DNA from: Streptomyces odonnellii
Lineage (GTDB): Bacteria > Actinomycetota > Actinomycetes > Streptomycetales > Streptomycetaceae
Assembly: GCF_000981895.1 (NCBI RefSeq)
Contig: NZ_LATD01000239.1
Coordinates: 1-33,201, forward strand
Length of the DNA: 33,201 nt
Direction of reading: 5' to 3'
Below are positions 1 to 7,681 of this stretch, piece after piece. The notes below the pieces were generated by a model. That model did no database searches. It had not been told where the DNA came from and was given only the letters and a program-made list of their open reading frames with translations. The stretch's first letter is position 1. Each line of letters opens with the position of its first letter. Position numbers and translations under genes: made by a program.

Positions 1-699
1 CCCCTTCTCCAGCACCCCCTCCGGCAGCTCCACCGTCCCCGACGCCAGCGCCACCAGATCCACCCGCGCGCCCATCTCCTCCGCGAAGTCCGTCAGCCGC
101 CCCCGGTCCGCCGCCGAGCGCATGTCGACCAGGGCGACGATCACGTACCACTCGCGCGGATAACGCGCGTGCAGGGCGCGGATGGTGTTGAGGACGGTGT
201 TCCCGGTGGAGAACTCGTCGTCGACCAGGACCAGCGGCCCGGCCGAGGCCAGCAGCGCCGGATCCTCGGGCAGCAGCAGATGCGAGGTGGCGTGCGAGTG
301 CGACTCCTCGAACCCGCCCGCCCTGGGCACCCCCGGGACCGGCCGCCGCGTGGAGTGGAGGTACGGCGCGTCCCGCACCCCGTCGGCAACCGCGTGCCCG
401 AGGCCGGTCGCGGTCTCCGCGTACCCGAGCACAACCGCGCGCGCCACATCCGGGCCGAGCAGTTCCCGTACCCGCTCGCCGAGTTGGAGCCCTGTCCCGT
501 ATACGACTTGAGGGTGCTGCGGTACATGTTTGCCCAGCACATTCGAGACAAGGAGATGCGCCCGTTTGGGGTTGCGGCGCAGCGCCAGGCCCAAAAGTTC
601 CGGCAGCCTCTCGTCGCCCGCGAGCCGCACACCGAGCCGCTCGGCGACCCACGTACCCGACCAGACCATCCCGCTGTTCTCTTCCGTCCCGACGGACAC
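1..699 (-). CDS. Ter-linked phosphoribosyltransferase (3' end outside window)
   Basis: Reading leftwards off the window edge, this frame encodes a type I phosphoribosyltransferase. The PRPP-binding motif LVLVDDEFSTGNT is clear at about 205-245, preceded by the family block NPKRAHLLVSNVLGKHVPQ. Such proteins sit in Ter stress operons with an HpcH-type aldolase, ATP-grasp and HAD proteins, which Anantharaman, Iyer and Aravind predicted to make a nucleoside-like metabolite; the substrate is unknown. I chose GTG at 699 because AGGGGAG lies just upstream and the protein then starts close to the conserved WSGTWVAERLGV block. The frame stays open to a GTG at 870 that overlaps the aldolase stop as GTGA, which would add a Ser/Val-rich leader of about 57 residues. 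The two genes are probably one operon. The C-terminus is cut off by the window. Confidence 0.88.
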   Translation of the reverse strand, partial: MSVGTEENSGMVWSGTWVAERLGVRLAGDERLPELLGLALRRNPKRAHLLVSNVLGKHVPQHPQVVYGTGLQLGERVRELLGPDVARAVVLGYAETATGLGHAVADGVRDAPYLHSTRRPVPGVPRAGGFEESHSHATSHLLLPEDPALLASAGPLVLVDDEFSTGNTVLNTIRALHARYPREWYVIVALVDMRSAADRGRLTDFAEEMGARVDLVALASGTVELPEGVLEKG

Positions 700-711
700 A
701 CTCTCCCCTGA

Positions 712-866
712 CAGCACTGACGACACCGACGACACGGCCGGCACAGAAAACCCGGCCGACGCAGAAGACACGGCCGGTACAGAGGACACGGGCGAGACCT
801 CCGGCACGGGCGACACCGCCGAAGTTCCCGCCTGTGCCCGTGTCACCCCGGACCGCTCCGCCCCGC
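712..866 (-). other. Low-complexity spacer between aldolase and phosphoribosyltransferase genes
   Basis: This spacer is made of imperfect repeats of ACACGGCCGGYACAGA-like units (for example near 735-750 and 768-785). In the frame of the downstream phosphoribosyltransferase it reads as a Ser/Val/Ala-rich stretch without a stop. It is either an untranslated operon spacer or a disordered N-terminal extension, depending on whether GTG 870 or GTG 699 is used. Confidence 0.5.
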
Positions 867-2030
867 TCACTCGCCGAGACCGGCCGTGAGCAGCTCCACG
901 AACCCGACGTCCTCGCGCGCCACCCCGAACACCTCGGCCCGCTGAAGGGTGCGCTCGGCCCAGGCCCGGTGGGGCTTCACCTCGTTCATCTTGTTCGTGT
1001 ACGCCGAGCGCAGCACCCCGCCCCCGTCCCGCTCCGGCCGCAGGATGTCCTGCGCGTCGCTGAACTCCTCATGGCTGACCACCGACAACGCGTGCACGGG
1101 CGGGACATGGGACGGATGGATACAGGTCTTGCCCATCAGACCATTGGCCCGGTCGAGCTCGATCTCGCGCAGCAGCCCGTCCAGATCGTGCTCGATCAGA
1201 GCCGTACGAAGCTCCTCCGCGCGGCCTTCGAGGAAGGGGCTCCGCCGGAGCTGGGGCTTGAACATACGTTCCTGCAGACGGAAGTACTCCCATACCGGGC
1301 CGGTGATCGTGAACCCCGAACCGTCCGCGCGCCCCAGCACATTGACCACATCCGCGATCACCCCGGCCACGATGCGCACGTCGTACGCCGTCATGTCCGG
1401 CGACCTGCGCAGTCCGTACGCCGAGCAGAAGTCGGTGACGCCGAGGCGCAGCGCCAGCACCCGGTCGCGGTACTTGTCGACGACATTCGCGATCCCGGTG
1501 AGCGTCTCGGTCCTGGTCTCCAGATGCAGCAACTCGGGCGATTCGAGCACCGGCATCGCATAGAGCAGATGGCCGGTCACGCTCTCCGCCTCCGCGAGCG
1601 CCTCCAGGAACGGTGTCCCGCGCTCCTCGGTGAACTTCGGCAGTACAAATCCGGACAGCAGCCGGATCGAGGTGCCCAACCGCCGGGCGAGATCGGGAAT
1701 CTGCTCCGGCTCCCGGACCCGGATGAAGAGCAGGGGGGTCCCTGCGCCCCGCTCGTCGAGATCGGCGAACTGCCGGACCAGATTGGCCTCGGCGGCCTCG
1801 ACCTCGGAGTCATGGATGGAATCCTCCAGGCAGAGCACCATGGAGACGACTCCGCACCGGGTCTGCTTGACCACGTCGTCGGCCAGTCGCGGCCGGGTGG
1901 CCGGGCAGTAGAGCGTGGCCCCGAGAGCGGCCGCCAGGAGACGGGCCGGAGAGCCCGAAGTGAACTCGCACGGCTCCTGATGGAACAGACCCTCGCGGGC
2001 AGCGGGCGGGATATGCCCGAAATGACGCAT
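867..2030 (-). CDS. HpcH/HpaI aldolase / citrate lyase beta-like TIM-barrel protein of the Ter cluster
   Basis: A 387-residue protein of the HpcH/HpaI aldolase-citrate lyase family, a TIM barrel that uses Mg2+ to make or break a C-C bond next to a carboxylate. Visible family motifs are MVLCLEDSI (acidic metal/CoA region), AMPVLESPE (metal-binding Glu), LRLGVTDF (metal-binding Asp) and GKTCIHPSHV near the C-terminal third. ATG 2030 is preferred over the longer ATG at 2111 because GGGGAT lies about 7 nt upstream and the 27 extra residues look unlike protein. The next gene on the same strand is the Ter phosphoribosyltransferase, so it is probably part of the proposed Ter metabolite pathway rather than citrate metabolism. 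The substrate is not known. It diverges from the TerD-tail gene at 2258. Confidence 0.9.
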   Translation of the reverse strand: MRHFGHIPPAAREGLFHQEPCEFTSGSPARLLAAALGATLYCPATRPRLADDVVKQTRCGVVSMVLCLEDSIHDSEVEAAEANLVRQFADLDERGAGTPLLFIRVREPEQIPDLARRLGTSIRLLSGFVLPKFTEERGTPFLEALAEAESVTGHLLYAMPVLESPELLHLETRTETLTGIANVVDKYRDRVLALRLGVTDFCSAYGLRRSPDMTAYDVRIVAGVIADVVNVLGRADGSGFTITGPVWEYFRLQERMFKPQLRRSPFLEGRAEELRTALIEHDLDGLLREIELDRANGLMGKTCIHPSHVPPVHALSVVSHEEFSDAQDILRPERDGGGVLRSAYTNKMNEVKPHRAWAERTLQRAEVFGVAREDVGFVELLTAGLGE

Positions 2031-2071
2031 GTGAATCCCCCGTACTGCCGATGTGGCCGCTGGGCATGTGG

Positions 2072-2101
2072 CCGGTAATAGTACGTACGGACGGGTGTCA
2101 A
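2072..2101 (-). promoter_or_regulatory. Possible promoter of the aldolase operon
   Basis: On the minus strand a consensus -35 TTGACA lies at 2101-2096. A weak -10 (TTACCG or TACCGG) follows at 17-18 bp, about 42-47 nt before ATG 2030. The palindrome GTACGTAC (2081-2088) sits in the spacer. The -35 is convincing but the -10 is poor. Confidence 0.35.
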
Positions 2102-2257
2102 GAGTTCCCACGGTTCATGAAATCCAGGTAACTCGTCCGCTTCGCGCCCATGTCCTCGCCCCTGTCCCCCGGGGCGGGCTGCACAGCTCGACGGAGTTGC
2201 AGGGATCTGCCCGCCCCGCGTTGTCCGTACGGGTGGCGGGAAGGCAGGATGACAGGC

Positions 2258-3139
2258 ATGACGCACGCGATGCTGAAGGGCTCGAACGTCCCTCTCGACG
2301 CCATGGCCGTACGAGCCGTGCTGCGGTGGTCCCCGGGTGCGGGGATCCCGGATGTGGACGCCTCCGCCCTGCTGCTCGGCCCCGACGGACGGGTGCGCTC
2401 CGACGAGGACTTCGTCTTCTACAACCAGCCCCGGCATCCGTCCGGGCTGGTCAGGCGGCTGCCCAAGAAGCAGGCGGGGGACGCGCTGACCGATGCGGTC
2501 GAGGCGGACCTCGCCGCGCTCGACGCCTCGGTCGACCAGGTGGTGCTCGCGGCCTCCTCCGACGGCGCGAGCTTCCAGCATGTCGACGATCTGCGGATCC
2601 TGCTGTACGACGCGGCCGCGCCCGACGGCGAGCCGCTGGCCGTCTTCGACGTACGGCCGGAGACCGGCGAGGAGACCGCGATCATCTGCGGTGAGCTGTA
2701 CCGGCGCGGGGACGGCTGGAAATTCCGCGCGGTCGCCCAGGGCTACCCGACCGGTCTGGTGGGTCTGGCCACCGCGTTCGGCATCTCGGTGGACGAGAGC
2801 GAGGAGTCCTCCGGCGATCCCGCCGCCTCCGACTCCGCCTCCGCTGCTCCTTCCGCCACGTCCGACCCCGGCGCCACGGTGGCCGCCGAGCCGCCCGTAC
2901 GGGTACCGCCGCCACCGGCCCAGCCGCCCACCCAGCCGATGGCCCCCGCGTACGGCTATCCGCACCCGCATCCGCCGATGCCCGCCGCCGCCCGGACCGG
3001 CTACGGCTACCCCCAGCCGGTGGCAGCGCCGCAGCCCCAGACCGGCTACGGCTACCCGCAGCCGGCCGCGGCGGCGGCGCCCGCGCCCGACCCGAATTTC
3101 CGGCTGCCTCCGATGGGACCGCAGTTCATCCGCCCCTGA
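2258..3139 (+). CDS. TerD-family protein with Pro/Tyr-rich C-terminal tail
   Basis: Residues 1-170 form a TerD (bacterial stress protein) domain, with MLKGSNVPL at the start, DVDASALLL (the first acidic element of the family), DEDFVFYNQ and a conserved end WKFRAVAQGYPTGLVGLA. The acidic loop [13 protein letters not shown], present in both canonical TerD proteins of this window, is replaced by GDALTDAVEADL, so one Ca2+ site is probably lost. Residues about 176-293 form a disordered Ala/Pro tail with repeated GYGYPQP units. The cognate ligand and partners are unknown; family members act in tellurite, phage and envelope stress responses. The start could be ATG 2258 (GGCAGG 9 nt upstream) or ATG 2249 (GGGAAGG 4 nt upstream). 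I chose 2258 because relatives start MTHAMLKG. Divergent from the aldolase operon. Confidence 0.92.
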   Translation: MTHAMLKGSNVPLDAMAVRAVLRWSPGAGIPDVDASALLLGPDGRVRSDEDFVFYNQPRHPSGLVRRLPKKQAGDALTDAVEADLAALDASVDQVVLAASSDGASFQHVDDLRILLYDAAAPDGEPLAVFDVRPETGEETAIICGELYRRGDGWKFRAVAQGYPTGLVGLATAFGISVDESEESSGDPAASDSASAAPSATSDPGATVAAEPPVRVPPPPAQPPTQPMAPAYGYPHPHPPMPAAARTGYGYPQPVAAPQPQTGYGYPQPAAAAAPAPDPNFRLPPMGPQFIRP

Positions 3140-3152
3140 GAAACCCAGCCCC

Positions 3153-3208
3153 GGGGGCGGACCGGCTCCAGGAGGGCCCCATGGAGCCCCTGAGTCCCGG
3201 CCGCCCCC
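3153..3208. terminator. Bidirectional terminator between convergent TerD-tail and TerA-like genes
   Basis: Nested inverted repeats: an outer GGGGGCGG (3153-3160) pairs with CCGCCCCC (3201-3208), and an inner GGCTCCA (3164-3170) pairs with TGGAGCC (3182-3188). It lies between two convergent stop codons, without a T tract, as is usual in Streptomyces. Confidence 0.6.
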
Positions 3209-3224
3209 GCTCATGGCCGCCCGC

Positions 3225-3962
3225 TCAGGTCTTCGTCTTGTAGCCACGGCCCCAGTGGAGGCCCCAGCCGTACAGCCGGTCCAGCTCCGCCTGGAAGCCG
3301 TACACGAACTTCACCTCGCGGCGCACGATCAGCTCGCCCTTGACGTTCTGCACCGAGAACACCGCGCAGGACCGCGCCTGGGGCGCGTCCTCGTCGAGTT
3401 CGATCTCGATCCGCGGCCCGCTGCTCGGGTAGAGCGTCACATGCGCGTGCGTACGGTCAAAGGCCGGCGTCTGGTCGTAGATGTAGACGAAGAACAGCAG
3501 CCGCTTGATCTCTTCCCAGTGATCGAGATTGGCATAGATCGTCTCGCCGGAGCCCGAGCCGAACCGGTCGTCGCCACTGAGCTTGATGTACGGCGGATCG
3601 TTGAGGTCCCCGAGGAAGTTGCCCAGCGGCTGCACCACGCCCTTGCTGCCGTCCGTCAGCTCGTACATACAGCCCAGATCGAGGTCCACATTGACCATGC
3701 CCTGGGTATGGGCCTGGACCACATCGGGCTTGAAGAGCTTGAAGGGGTGCCGCAGCAGTGAGCTGTTCTGCCGGGACCGGCCCTCGATGTCGGAACTGCG
3801 CATCCGCCAGGAGAGGTTGACCCGCAGATTGCCCGTGGCCGCGCCCTGCTTGGTGAGCGACACCGAAGGACGCCGCCGGGTCAGCTCGATGGAGTTGGAG
3901 CCCGCGCTGCCCGAATCGAAATCCGACGCCCTTCCCCGCCACAGATTGTCCCAGAAGGCCAT
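3225..3962 (-). CDS. TerA-like tellurium resistance/stress protein
   Basis: A 245-residue soluble protein with features of the TerA/TerD superfamily. It has a short basic N-terminus (MAFWDNLWRGR), then a beta-rich domain with NVDLDLGCMYEL, a DDRFGSGSGETI segment and LLFFVYIYDQ. It ends in VKFVYGFQAELDRLYGWGLHWG, a C-terminal block usual in actinobacterial TerA-like proteins. TerA proteins associate with TerD-type Ca2+-binding proteins and the membrane protein TerC. ATG 3962 is chosen because it follows a G-rich stretch (GGGGTGGGGCGG) and starts the conserved segment; ATG 3986 would add eight residues. It is monocistronic and convergent with the TerD-tail gene. The family call is firm, the exact role is not. 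Confidence 0.83.
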   Translation of the reverse strand: MAFWDNLWRGRASDFDSGSAGSNSIELTRRRPSVSLTKQGAATGNLRVNLSWRMRSSDIEGRSRQNSSLLRHPFKLFKPDVVQAHTQGMVNVDLDLGCMYELTDGSKGVVQPLGNFLGDLNDPPYIKLSGDDRFGSGSGETIYANLDHWEEIKRLLFFVYIYDQTPAFDRTHAHVTLYPSSGPRIEIELDEDAPQARSCAVFSVQNVKGELIVRREVKFVYGFQAELDRLYGWGLHWGRGYKTKT

Positions 3963-4042
3963 GCCCGCCCCACCCCTGTCTTCCACTCGGCCGCCGTCGG
4001 CCCGGTCGGCCGACGCCGGTGCCCGTCAGTACACCGAACGAT

Positions 4043-4078
4043 GGGGCGGCCGCCAGGCTTCCGCCTCACGGCCGCCCC
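4043..4078 (-). terminator. Terminator of the terD-DUF475 transcript
   Basis: Perfect 10-bp stem GGGGCGGCCG (4043-4052) / CGGCCGCCCC (4069-4078) with a 16-nt loop, about 97 nt past the DUF475 stop. Confidence 0.7.
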
Positions 4079-4174
4079 GTTCAGAGCGTTCCCGAAATCC
4101 CCTCCTGGTCACACCCGGAGGACCGGCTCACCAGAGGGCTCACCGGAGCACGCTTCAGACGTACGGCGCCACCC

Positions 4175-5314
4175 TCAGACGTGCAGCGGCTCCTTGTCGT
4201 CGTCCGGATCCTTGCCGCCGCCCTCTGCTTCCAGCGCCCTGTTCCTGCGCACGGACGACAAGAAAGAGGCAGCAATCAGGACAACACCGATCAAACCTGT
4301 GATGACTTCATTGATCGAGTGCTCAATCGTGATCAGGAGGATCACGGCCAGCGCACCGATCGCGTAGTGCGCGCCGTGCTCCAGATACACGTAGTCGTCA
4401 AGGGTGCCTTGGCGGACCAGATAGACAGTGAGCGACCGGACGTACATCGCGCCGATGCCGAGGCCCAGCGCCATCCAGAAGATGTGGTTGGTGATGGCGA
4501 AGGCGCCGATGACCCCGTCGAAGGAGAAGGACGCGTCCAGCACCTCGAGGTAGAGGAAGAGGAAGAAGGCGGCCTTGCCGGCCAGACCGACCGCGGAGAT
4601 CTGCTTGCCCTCGGCCTTGGCCTTCTCCTCCTCTTCCTGCTCCTGCTCCTCCTGCTCCTCCAGCCGGTTCTCGAAGTAGCCCGAGAGCCCGCCGACCACG
4701 AGATAGGTGATCAGACCCGCGACACCGGCGAGCAGCACCGTGGCGGACTTGTCCTGGTAGCCGGAGCTGGTGTGTGCGTGGGTGGCGAAGGTGAGCGCCG
4801 TGACCAGCAGGACGATCATCGCGACGCAGACCGACAGCATGTCGACCTTGCCGAGCTTGGCCAGCGGACGCTCCAGCCAGTTCAGCCACCTGATGTCCCG
4901 CTCCTCGAAGATGAAGTCGAGGAAGATCATCAGCAGGAACATGCCACCGAAGGCGGCGATGGCCGGGTGGGCGTCGGTGACCAGCGCCTCGTACCGGTCG
5001 GGATCGTCTAGCGCGATCTGTACGGCGTCGATCGGTCCGACCTTGGCGCTGATGGCGACGATCACGACGGGGAACACCAGTCGCATACCGAACACCGCGA
5101 TGAGGATGCCGACCGTGAGGAAGATCTTCTGCCAGAAGGCATTCATCTTCTTCAACACCCCTGCGTTGACAACCGCGTTGTCGAACGACAGGGAGATCTC
5201 AAGGATCGACAGGATCAGTACGATCCCGAACGCCTCCCACCCCCACTGCCAGGCCGCGAAGGCAAGGCCGAGCGCCGTAATGGCGAACGACCAGCCGAAG
5301 GTTTTCAGGATCAC
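4175..5314 (-). CDS. DUF475 (TerC-like) integral membrane protein
   Basis: A 379-residue polytopic membrane protein with about nine hydrophobic segments. It carries two copies of the TerC-like signature: SLSFDNAVVNAG (about residues 42-53) and ASFSFDGVIGAFAITN (about 265-280). These intramembrane acidic residues are characteristic of TerC/DUF475 and suggest metal ion handling or transport; in Ter systems the TerC-type protein is the membrane partner of TerD. Between the halves is a very acidic cytoplasmic segment (EEQEEQEQEEEEKAKAEG, about 217-234), probably helical. The start is GTG 5314, after GGGGTAGCCA. It follows terD by 51 nt with no hairpin, so both are probably one transcript. A zinc/manganese or calcium role is inference. 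Confidence 0.9.
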   Translation of the reverse strand: MILKTFGWSFAITALGLAFAAWQWGWEAFGIVLILSILEISLSFDNAVVNAGVLKKMNAFWQKIFLTVGILIAVFGMRLVFPVVIVAISAKVGPIDAVQIALDDPDRYEALVTDAHPAIAAFGGMFLLMIFLDFIFEERDIRWLNWLERPLAKLGKVDMLSVCVAMIVLLVTALTFATHAHTSSGYQDKSATVLLAGVAGLITYLVVGGLSGYFENRLEEQEEQEQEEEEKAKAEGKQISAVGLAGKAAFFLFLYLEVLDASFSFDGVIGAFAITNHIFWMALGLGIGAMYVRSLTVYLVRQGTLDDYVYLEHGAHYAIGALAVILLITIEHSINEVITGLIGVVLIAASFLSSVRRNRALEAEGGGKDPDDDKEPLHV

Positions 5315-5365
5315 TGGCTACCCCATCTGGTGATTAACGGGTATTCCCCCGCGCAGAGCACTGCT

Positions 5366-5941
5366 TTACGAAACGTTGACCCCGAAGTCTAGAGCGATGC
5401 CCCTCAGCCCCGACGCGTACCCCTGTCCCACGGCCCGGAACTTCCACTCGCCGCCATACCGGTACAGCTCGCCGAAGATCATCGCCGTTTCCGTGGAGGC
5501 GTCCTCGCTGAGGTCGTACCGAGCCAGTTCCTGGCCGTCGGCCTGGTTGGCGACCCGGATAAAGGCATTGCTGACCTGGCCGAATGTCTGGCCGCGATTG
5601 TCGGCCTCATGGATCGAGACCGGAAAAACGATCTTGTCGCAGTGCGCCGGCACCTTGGAGAGGTCGACCAGCAGGGATTCGTCGTCGCCCTCGCCCTCAC
5701 CGGTGAGGTTGTCACCGGTGTGCTCGACGGACCCGTCCGGGCTCGTCAGGTTGTTGTAGAAGATGAACCACTCGTCGCCGAGCACCCGACCCGACTGGCA
5801 CAGCAGGGCGCTGGCGTCGAGGTCGAAGGGCGCTCCGGTGGTGGAACGCGCGTCCCAGCCGAGCCCGACCAGCACCTGGGTGAGGTTAGGTGCGGCTTTG
5901 GAGAGGGAGACATTGCCTCCCTTGGCGAGTGTGACGCCCAT
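5366..5941 (-). CDS. terD: TerD family Ca2+-binding stress protein (copy 1)
   Basis: A 191-residue canonical TerD protein. It starts [15 protein letters not shown]. The two acidic Ca2+-binding regions are intact: [10 protein letters not shown] (about 42-51) and [13 protein letters not shown] (about 82-94). It ends [25 protein letters not shown]. These proteins bind Ca2+ and act with TerC-type membrane proteins under tellurite, oxidative and envelope stress, and in Streptomyces they affect development. ATG 5941 has GGGGAGG upstream at normal spacing. The stop is TAA. Unlike copy 2 it has an extra Cys (ALLCQSG). It is followed 51 nt later by the DUF475 membrane protein, the likely functional partner. 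Confidence 0.96.
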   Translation of the reverse strand: MGVTLAKGGNVSLSKAAPNLTQVLVGLGWDARSTTGAPFDLDASALLCQSGRVLGDEWFIFYNNLTSPDGSVEHTGDNLTGEGEGDDESLLVDLSKVPAHCDKIVFPVSIHEADNRGQTFGQVSNAFIRVANQADGQELARYDLSEDASTETAMIFGELYRYGGEWKFRAVGQGYASGLRGIALDFGVNVS

Positions 5942-6096
5942 GATGGTGAGTCCTCCCCGAGGTGATGTGGTGCTGTGCAGCGAGGTCAAGACGCGCCTGA
6001 CGTCCTGCCCCTTCAAACCCTGTTCATGCCGTTCGTATCCGTACCGGTGCGGCCGGTGTGCCCCTACCGGCACGAACCGGACCCCTCCGCGTACGA

Positions 6097-6130
6097 ATGC
6101 GAGACGCATACGGCCGGATGCGAGACGCGT
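6097..6130. repeat. Two 21-bp-spaced ATGCGAGACGC repeats between the terD genes
   Basis: ATGCGAGACGCAT (6097-6109) and ATGCGAGACGCGT (6118-6130) are direct repeats 21 bp apart. The first is itself a small hairpin (ATGCG-AGA-CGCAT). They lie between terD copy 1's 5' region and the terminator of terD copy 2, and could be operator half-sites or part of a terminator. Confidence 0.45.
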
Positions 6131-6131
6131 A

Positions 6132-6159
6132 CGGCGCCGCACAGAAGTGTGCGGCGCCG
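6132..6159 (-). terminator. Terminator of terD copy 2
   Basis: Perfect 12-bp stem CGGCGCCGCACA (6132-6143) / TGTGCGGCGCCG (6148-6159) with loop GAAG, 21 nt after the stop codon. Confidence 0.85.
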
Positions 6160-6179
6160 GACACGGAAAGACGAGCGGT

Positions 6180-6755
6180 TCAGACGTTGACGCCGAAGTC
6201 CTGCGCGATGCCGCGCAGCCCGGAGGCGTACCCCTGCCCGATGGCGCGGAACTTCCACTCGGCGCCGTTGCGGTACAGCTCGCCGAAGACCATCGCGGTC
6301 TCCGTGGAGGCGTCCTCGCTCAGGTCGTACCGCGCCAGCTCGTTGTTGTCGGCCTGGTTGACGACGCGGATGAACGCGTTGCGCACCTGGCCGAAGGACT
6401 GCTGGCGGCTCTCCGCCTCGTAGATCGAGACGGGGAAGACGATCTTGTCGACATCGGCGGGGACCGCGGCCAGATTGACCTTGATCGCCTCGTCGTCGCC
6501 CTCGCCCTCACCGGTCAGATTGTCACCGGTGTGCTCGACGGAGCCGTCCGGGCTCCTGAGGTTGTTGAAAAAGACGAAGTTGCCATCGATGGCGACCTTG
6601 CCCTCGGCGTTGGTCAGCAGGGCGCTGGCGTCGAGGTCGAAGTCACTGCCGGTGGTCGTACGGACGTCCCAGCCCAGACCCACGGTGACCGCGGTCAGGT
6701 TGGGCGCGGCCTTGGTCAGCGAGACGTTTCCGCCCTTGCTGAGGCTGACTCCCAC
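6180..6755 (-). CDS. terD: TerD family Ca2+-binding stress protein (copy 2)
   Basis: A 191-residue canonical TerD protein, collinear without gaps with copy 1 and clearly a paralogue. It shows [10 protein letters not shown], the acidic loop [34 protein letters not shown] and the terminal [23 protein letters not shown]. The role is as for copy 1: a cytoplasmic Ca2+-responsive stress protein. The start is GTG 6755 with a strong AGGGAGG 5 nt upstream. It has its own terminator, so it is transcribed apart from the copy 1-DUF475 unit. It lies next to a peroxiredoxin gene on the same strand, which fits an oxidative/metal stress context. Confidence 0.96.
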   Translation of the reverse strand: MGVSLSKGGNVSLTKAAPNLTAVTVGLGWDVRTTTGSDFDLDASALLTNAEGKVAIDGNFVFFNNLRSPDGSVEHTGDNLTGEGEGDDEAIKVNLAAVPADVDKIVFPVSIYEAESRQQSFGQVRNAFIRVVNQADNNELARYDLSEDASTETAMVFGELYRNGAEWKFRAIGQGYASGLRGIAQDFGVNV

Positions 6756-6872
6756 GAGTCCTCCCTTTGGTTTCTCGGGGCGGCGCTGCCCCTGAAGCGT
6801 TGCATCGGATCAACGACTGGATCCTAGTGACCGGTTCCCCGCCACCGGGCGATTTCGGATGGTTCAGCGGGC

Positions 6873-6894
6873 GGCCGGCTCGGGGCGGCCGGCC
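6873..6894 (-). terminator. Possible terminator after the peroxiredoxin gene
   Basis: Stem GGCCGGC (6873-6879) / GCCGGCC (6888-6894) with an 8-nt loop just past the peroxiredoxin stop. It is short and in a GC-rich context, so only moderate support. Confidence 0.4.
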
Positions 6895-6907
6895 CGGGGC
6901 CACCCGG

Positions 6908-7429
6908 TCAGAGCGCGGCGAGCGCCTTGACGTAGTCGTCGAGGTCCCTGGCGTCCGGCAGACCGTTGACGACGGTCCAGCGCACGACGCCCTGTTTGTC
7001 CAGGATGAACGTACCGCGCACGGCACACCCCTTCTCCTCGTCGAAGACGCCGTACGCGCGGGAGATCTCGCCGTGCGGCCAGAAGTCGGACAGGAGCGGG
7101 TATTCGAGGCCCTCCTGCTCGGCGAAGACGCGCAGGGTGTGGATGGAGTCGTTCGAGACGGCGAGGAGCTGGGTGTCGTCGTTGGCGAACGAGGGGAGCG
7201 CGTCGCGCAGGGCGCGCAGCTCGCCGGTGCAGACCCCGGTGAAGGCGAAGGGGTAGAAGAGCAGCACCACGTTCTTCCCGCCGCCCGCGCCGTCGGCACC
7301 GCTTTCGGCGCCCGCCCCGGCACCGCCCTCCGCGCCCTCCGCCGCCCGGAAGTCGGACAGCCGCACGGTCCGCCCGTGGTTGTCCTTCAGTTCGAAGTCC
7401 GGGGCGGGAGCGCCGACCTCGATCGCCAT
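6908..7429 (-). CDS. AhpE-type peroxiredoxin
   Basis: A 173-residue thioredoxin-fold peroxiredoxin that reduces hydroperoxides in the cytoplasm. The active-site block FYPFAFTGVCTGEL places the peroxidatic Cys at residue 67, with the conserved Pro60 and Thr64. A second Cys in EEKGCAVRG (about residue 131) is not in a classical resolving position; AhpE enzymes are 1-Cys and recycle through mycothiol or mycoredoxin. Residues 29-51 are a Gly/Ala/Glu insertion (starting AAEGAEGGAG) between RLSDFR and KNVVLLF, where most homologues have only a few residues. The start is ATG 7429 (MAIEVGAPAPDFEL). The gene lies between terD and DUF3052, all on the minus strand but separated by terminator-like hairpins. 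Confidence 0.93.
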   Translation of the reverse strand: MAIEVGAPAPDFELKDNHGRTVRLSDFRAAEGAEGGAGAGAESGADGAGGGKNVVLLFYPFAFTGVCTGELRALRDALPSFANDDTQLLAVSNDSIHTLRVFAEQEGLEYPLLSDFWPHGEISRAYGVFDEEKGCAVRGTFILDKQGVVRWTVVNGLPDARDLDDYVKALAAL

Positions 7430-7595
7430 GGGATACGTCCTTCCGCGTCGCCTGCCAAGCCTCTGCCGTGCCGTCTGAGGCCGCCCAGCTTAGGCCGTGT
7501 CTGCCACATCCCGTCCGGTGTGCGACGCCTCTGCCCTCTGAGCCTTGCCGGGCTCGCGGGAAGATCAGGCACCGGAGCGGTACGAGTGATGCGCG

Positions 7596-7625
7596 GGGCC
7601 CCCGCCGAAAGATCGGCGGGGGCCC
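7596..7625 (-). terminator. Terminator of DUF3052
   Basis: Perfect 13-bp stem GGGCCCCCGCCGA (7596-7608) / TCGGCGGGGGCCC (7613-7625), tetraloop AAGA. It is 57 nt past the DUF3052 stop. It also separates DUF3052 from the downstream peroxiredoxin gene. Confidence 0.9.
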
Positions 7626-7681
7626 TCAAGGCCGCTGTGGGTGCGCTGCCGCGTCTCGCGCCTTCGGTGAGGCGCCCGGGG

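Noticed and set aside
834..2078. 414-codon plus-strand frame opposite the aldolase gene
   Set aside because: Antisense shadow: the minus-strand frame has clear HpcH/HpaI motifs, this one has none.
7430..7595. Possible RNA gene between peroxiredoxin and DUF3052
   Set aside because: No tRNA-like cloverleaf or conserved RNA motif seen; only a terminator lies next to it.
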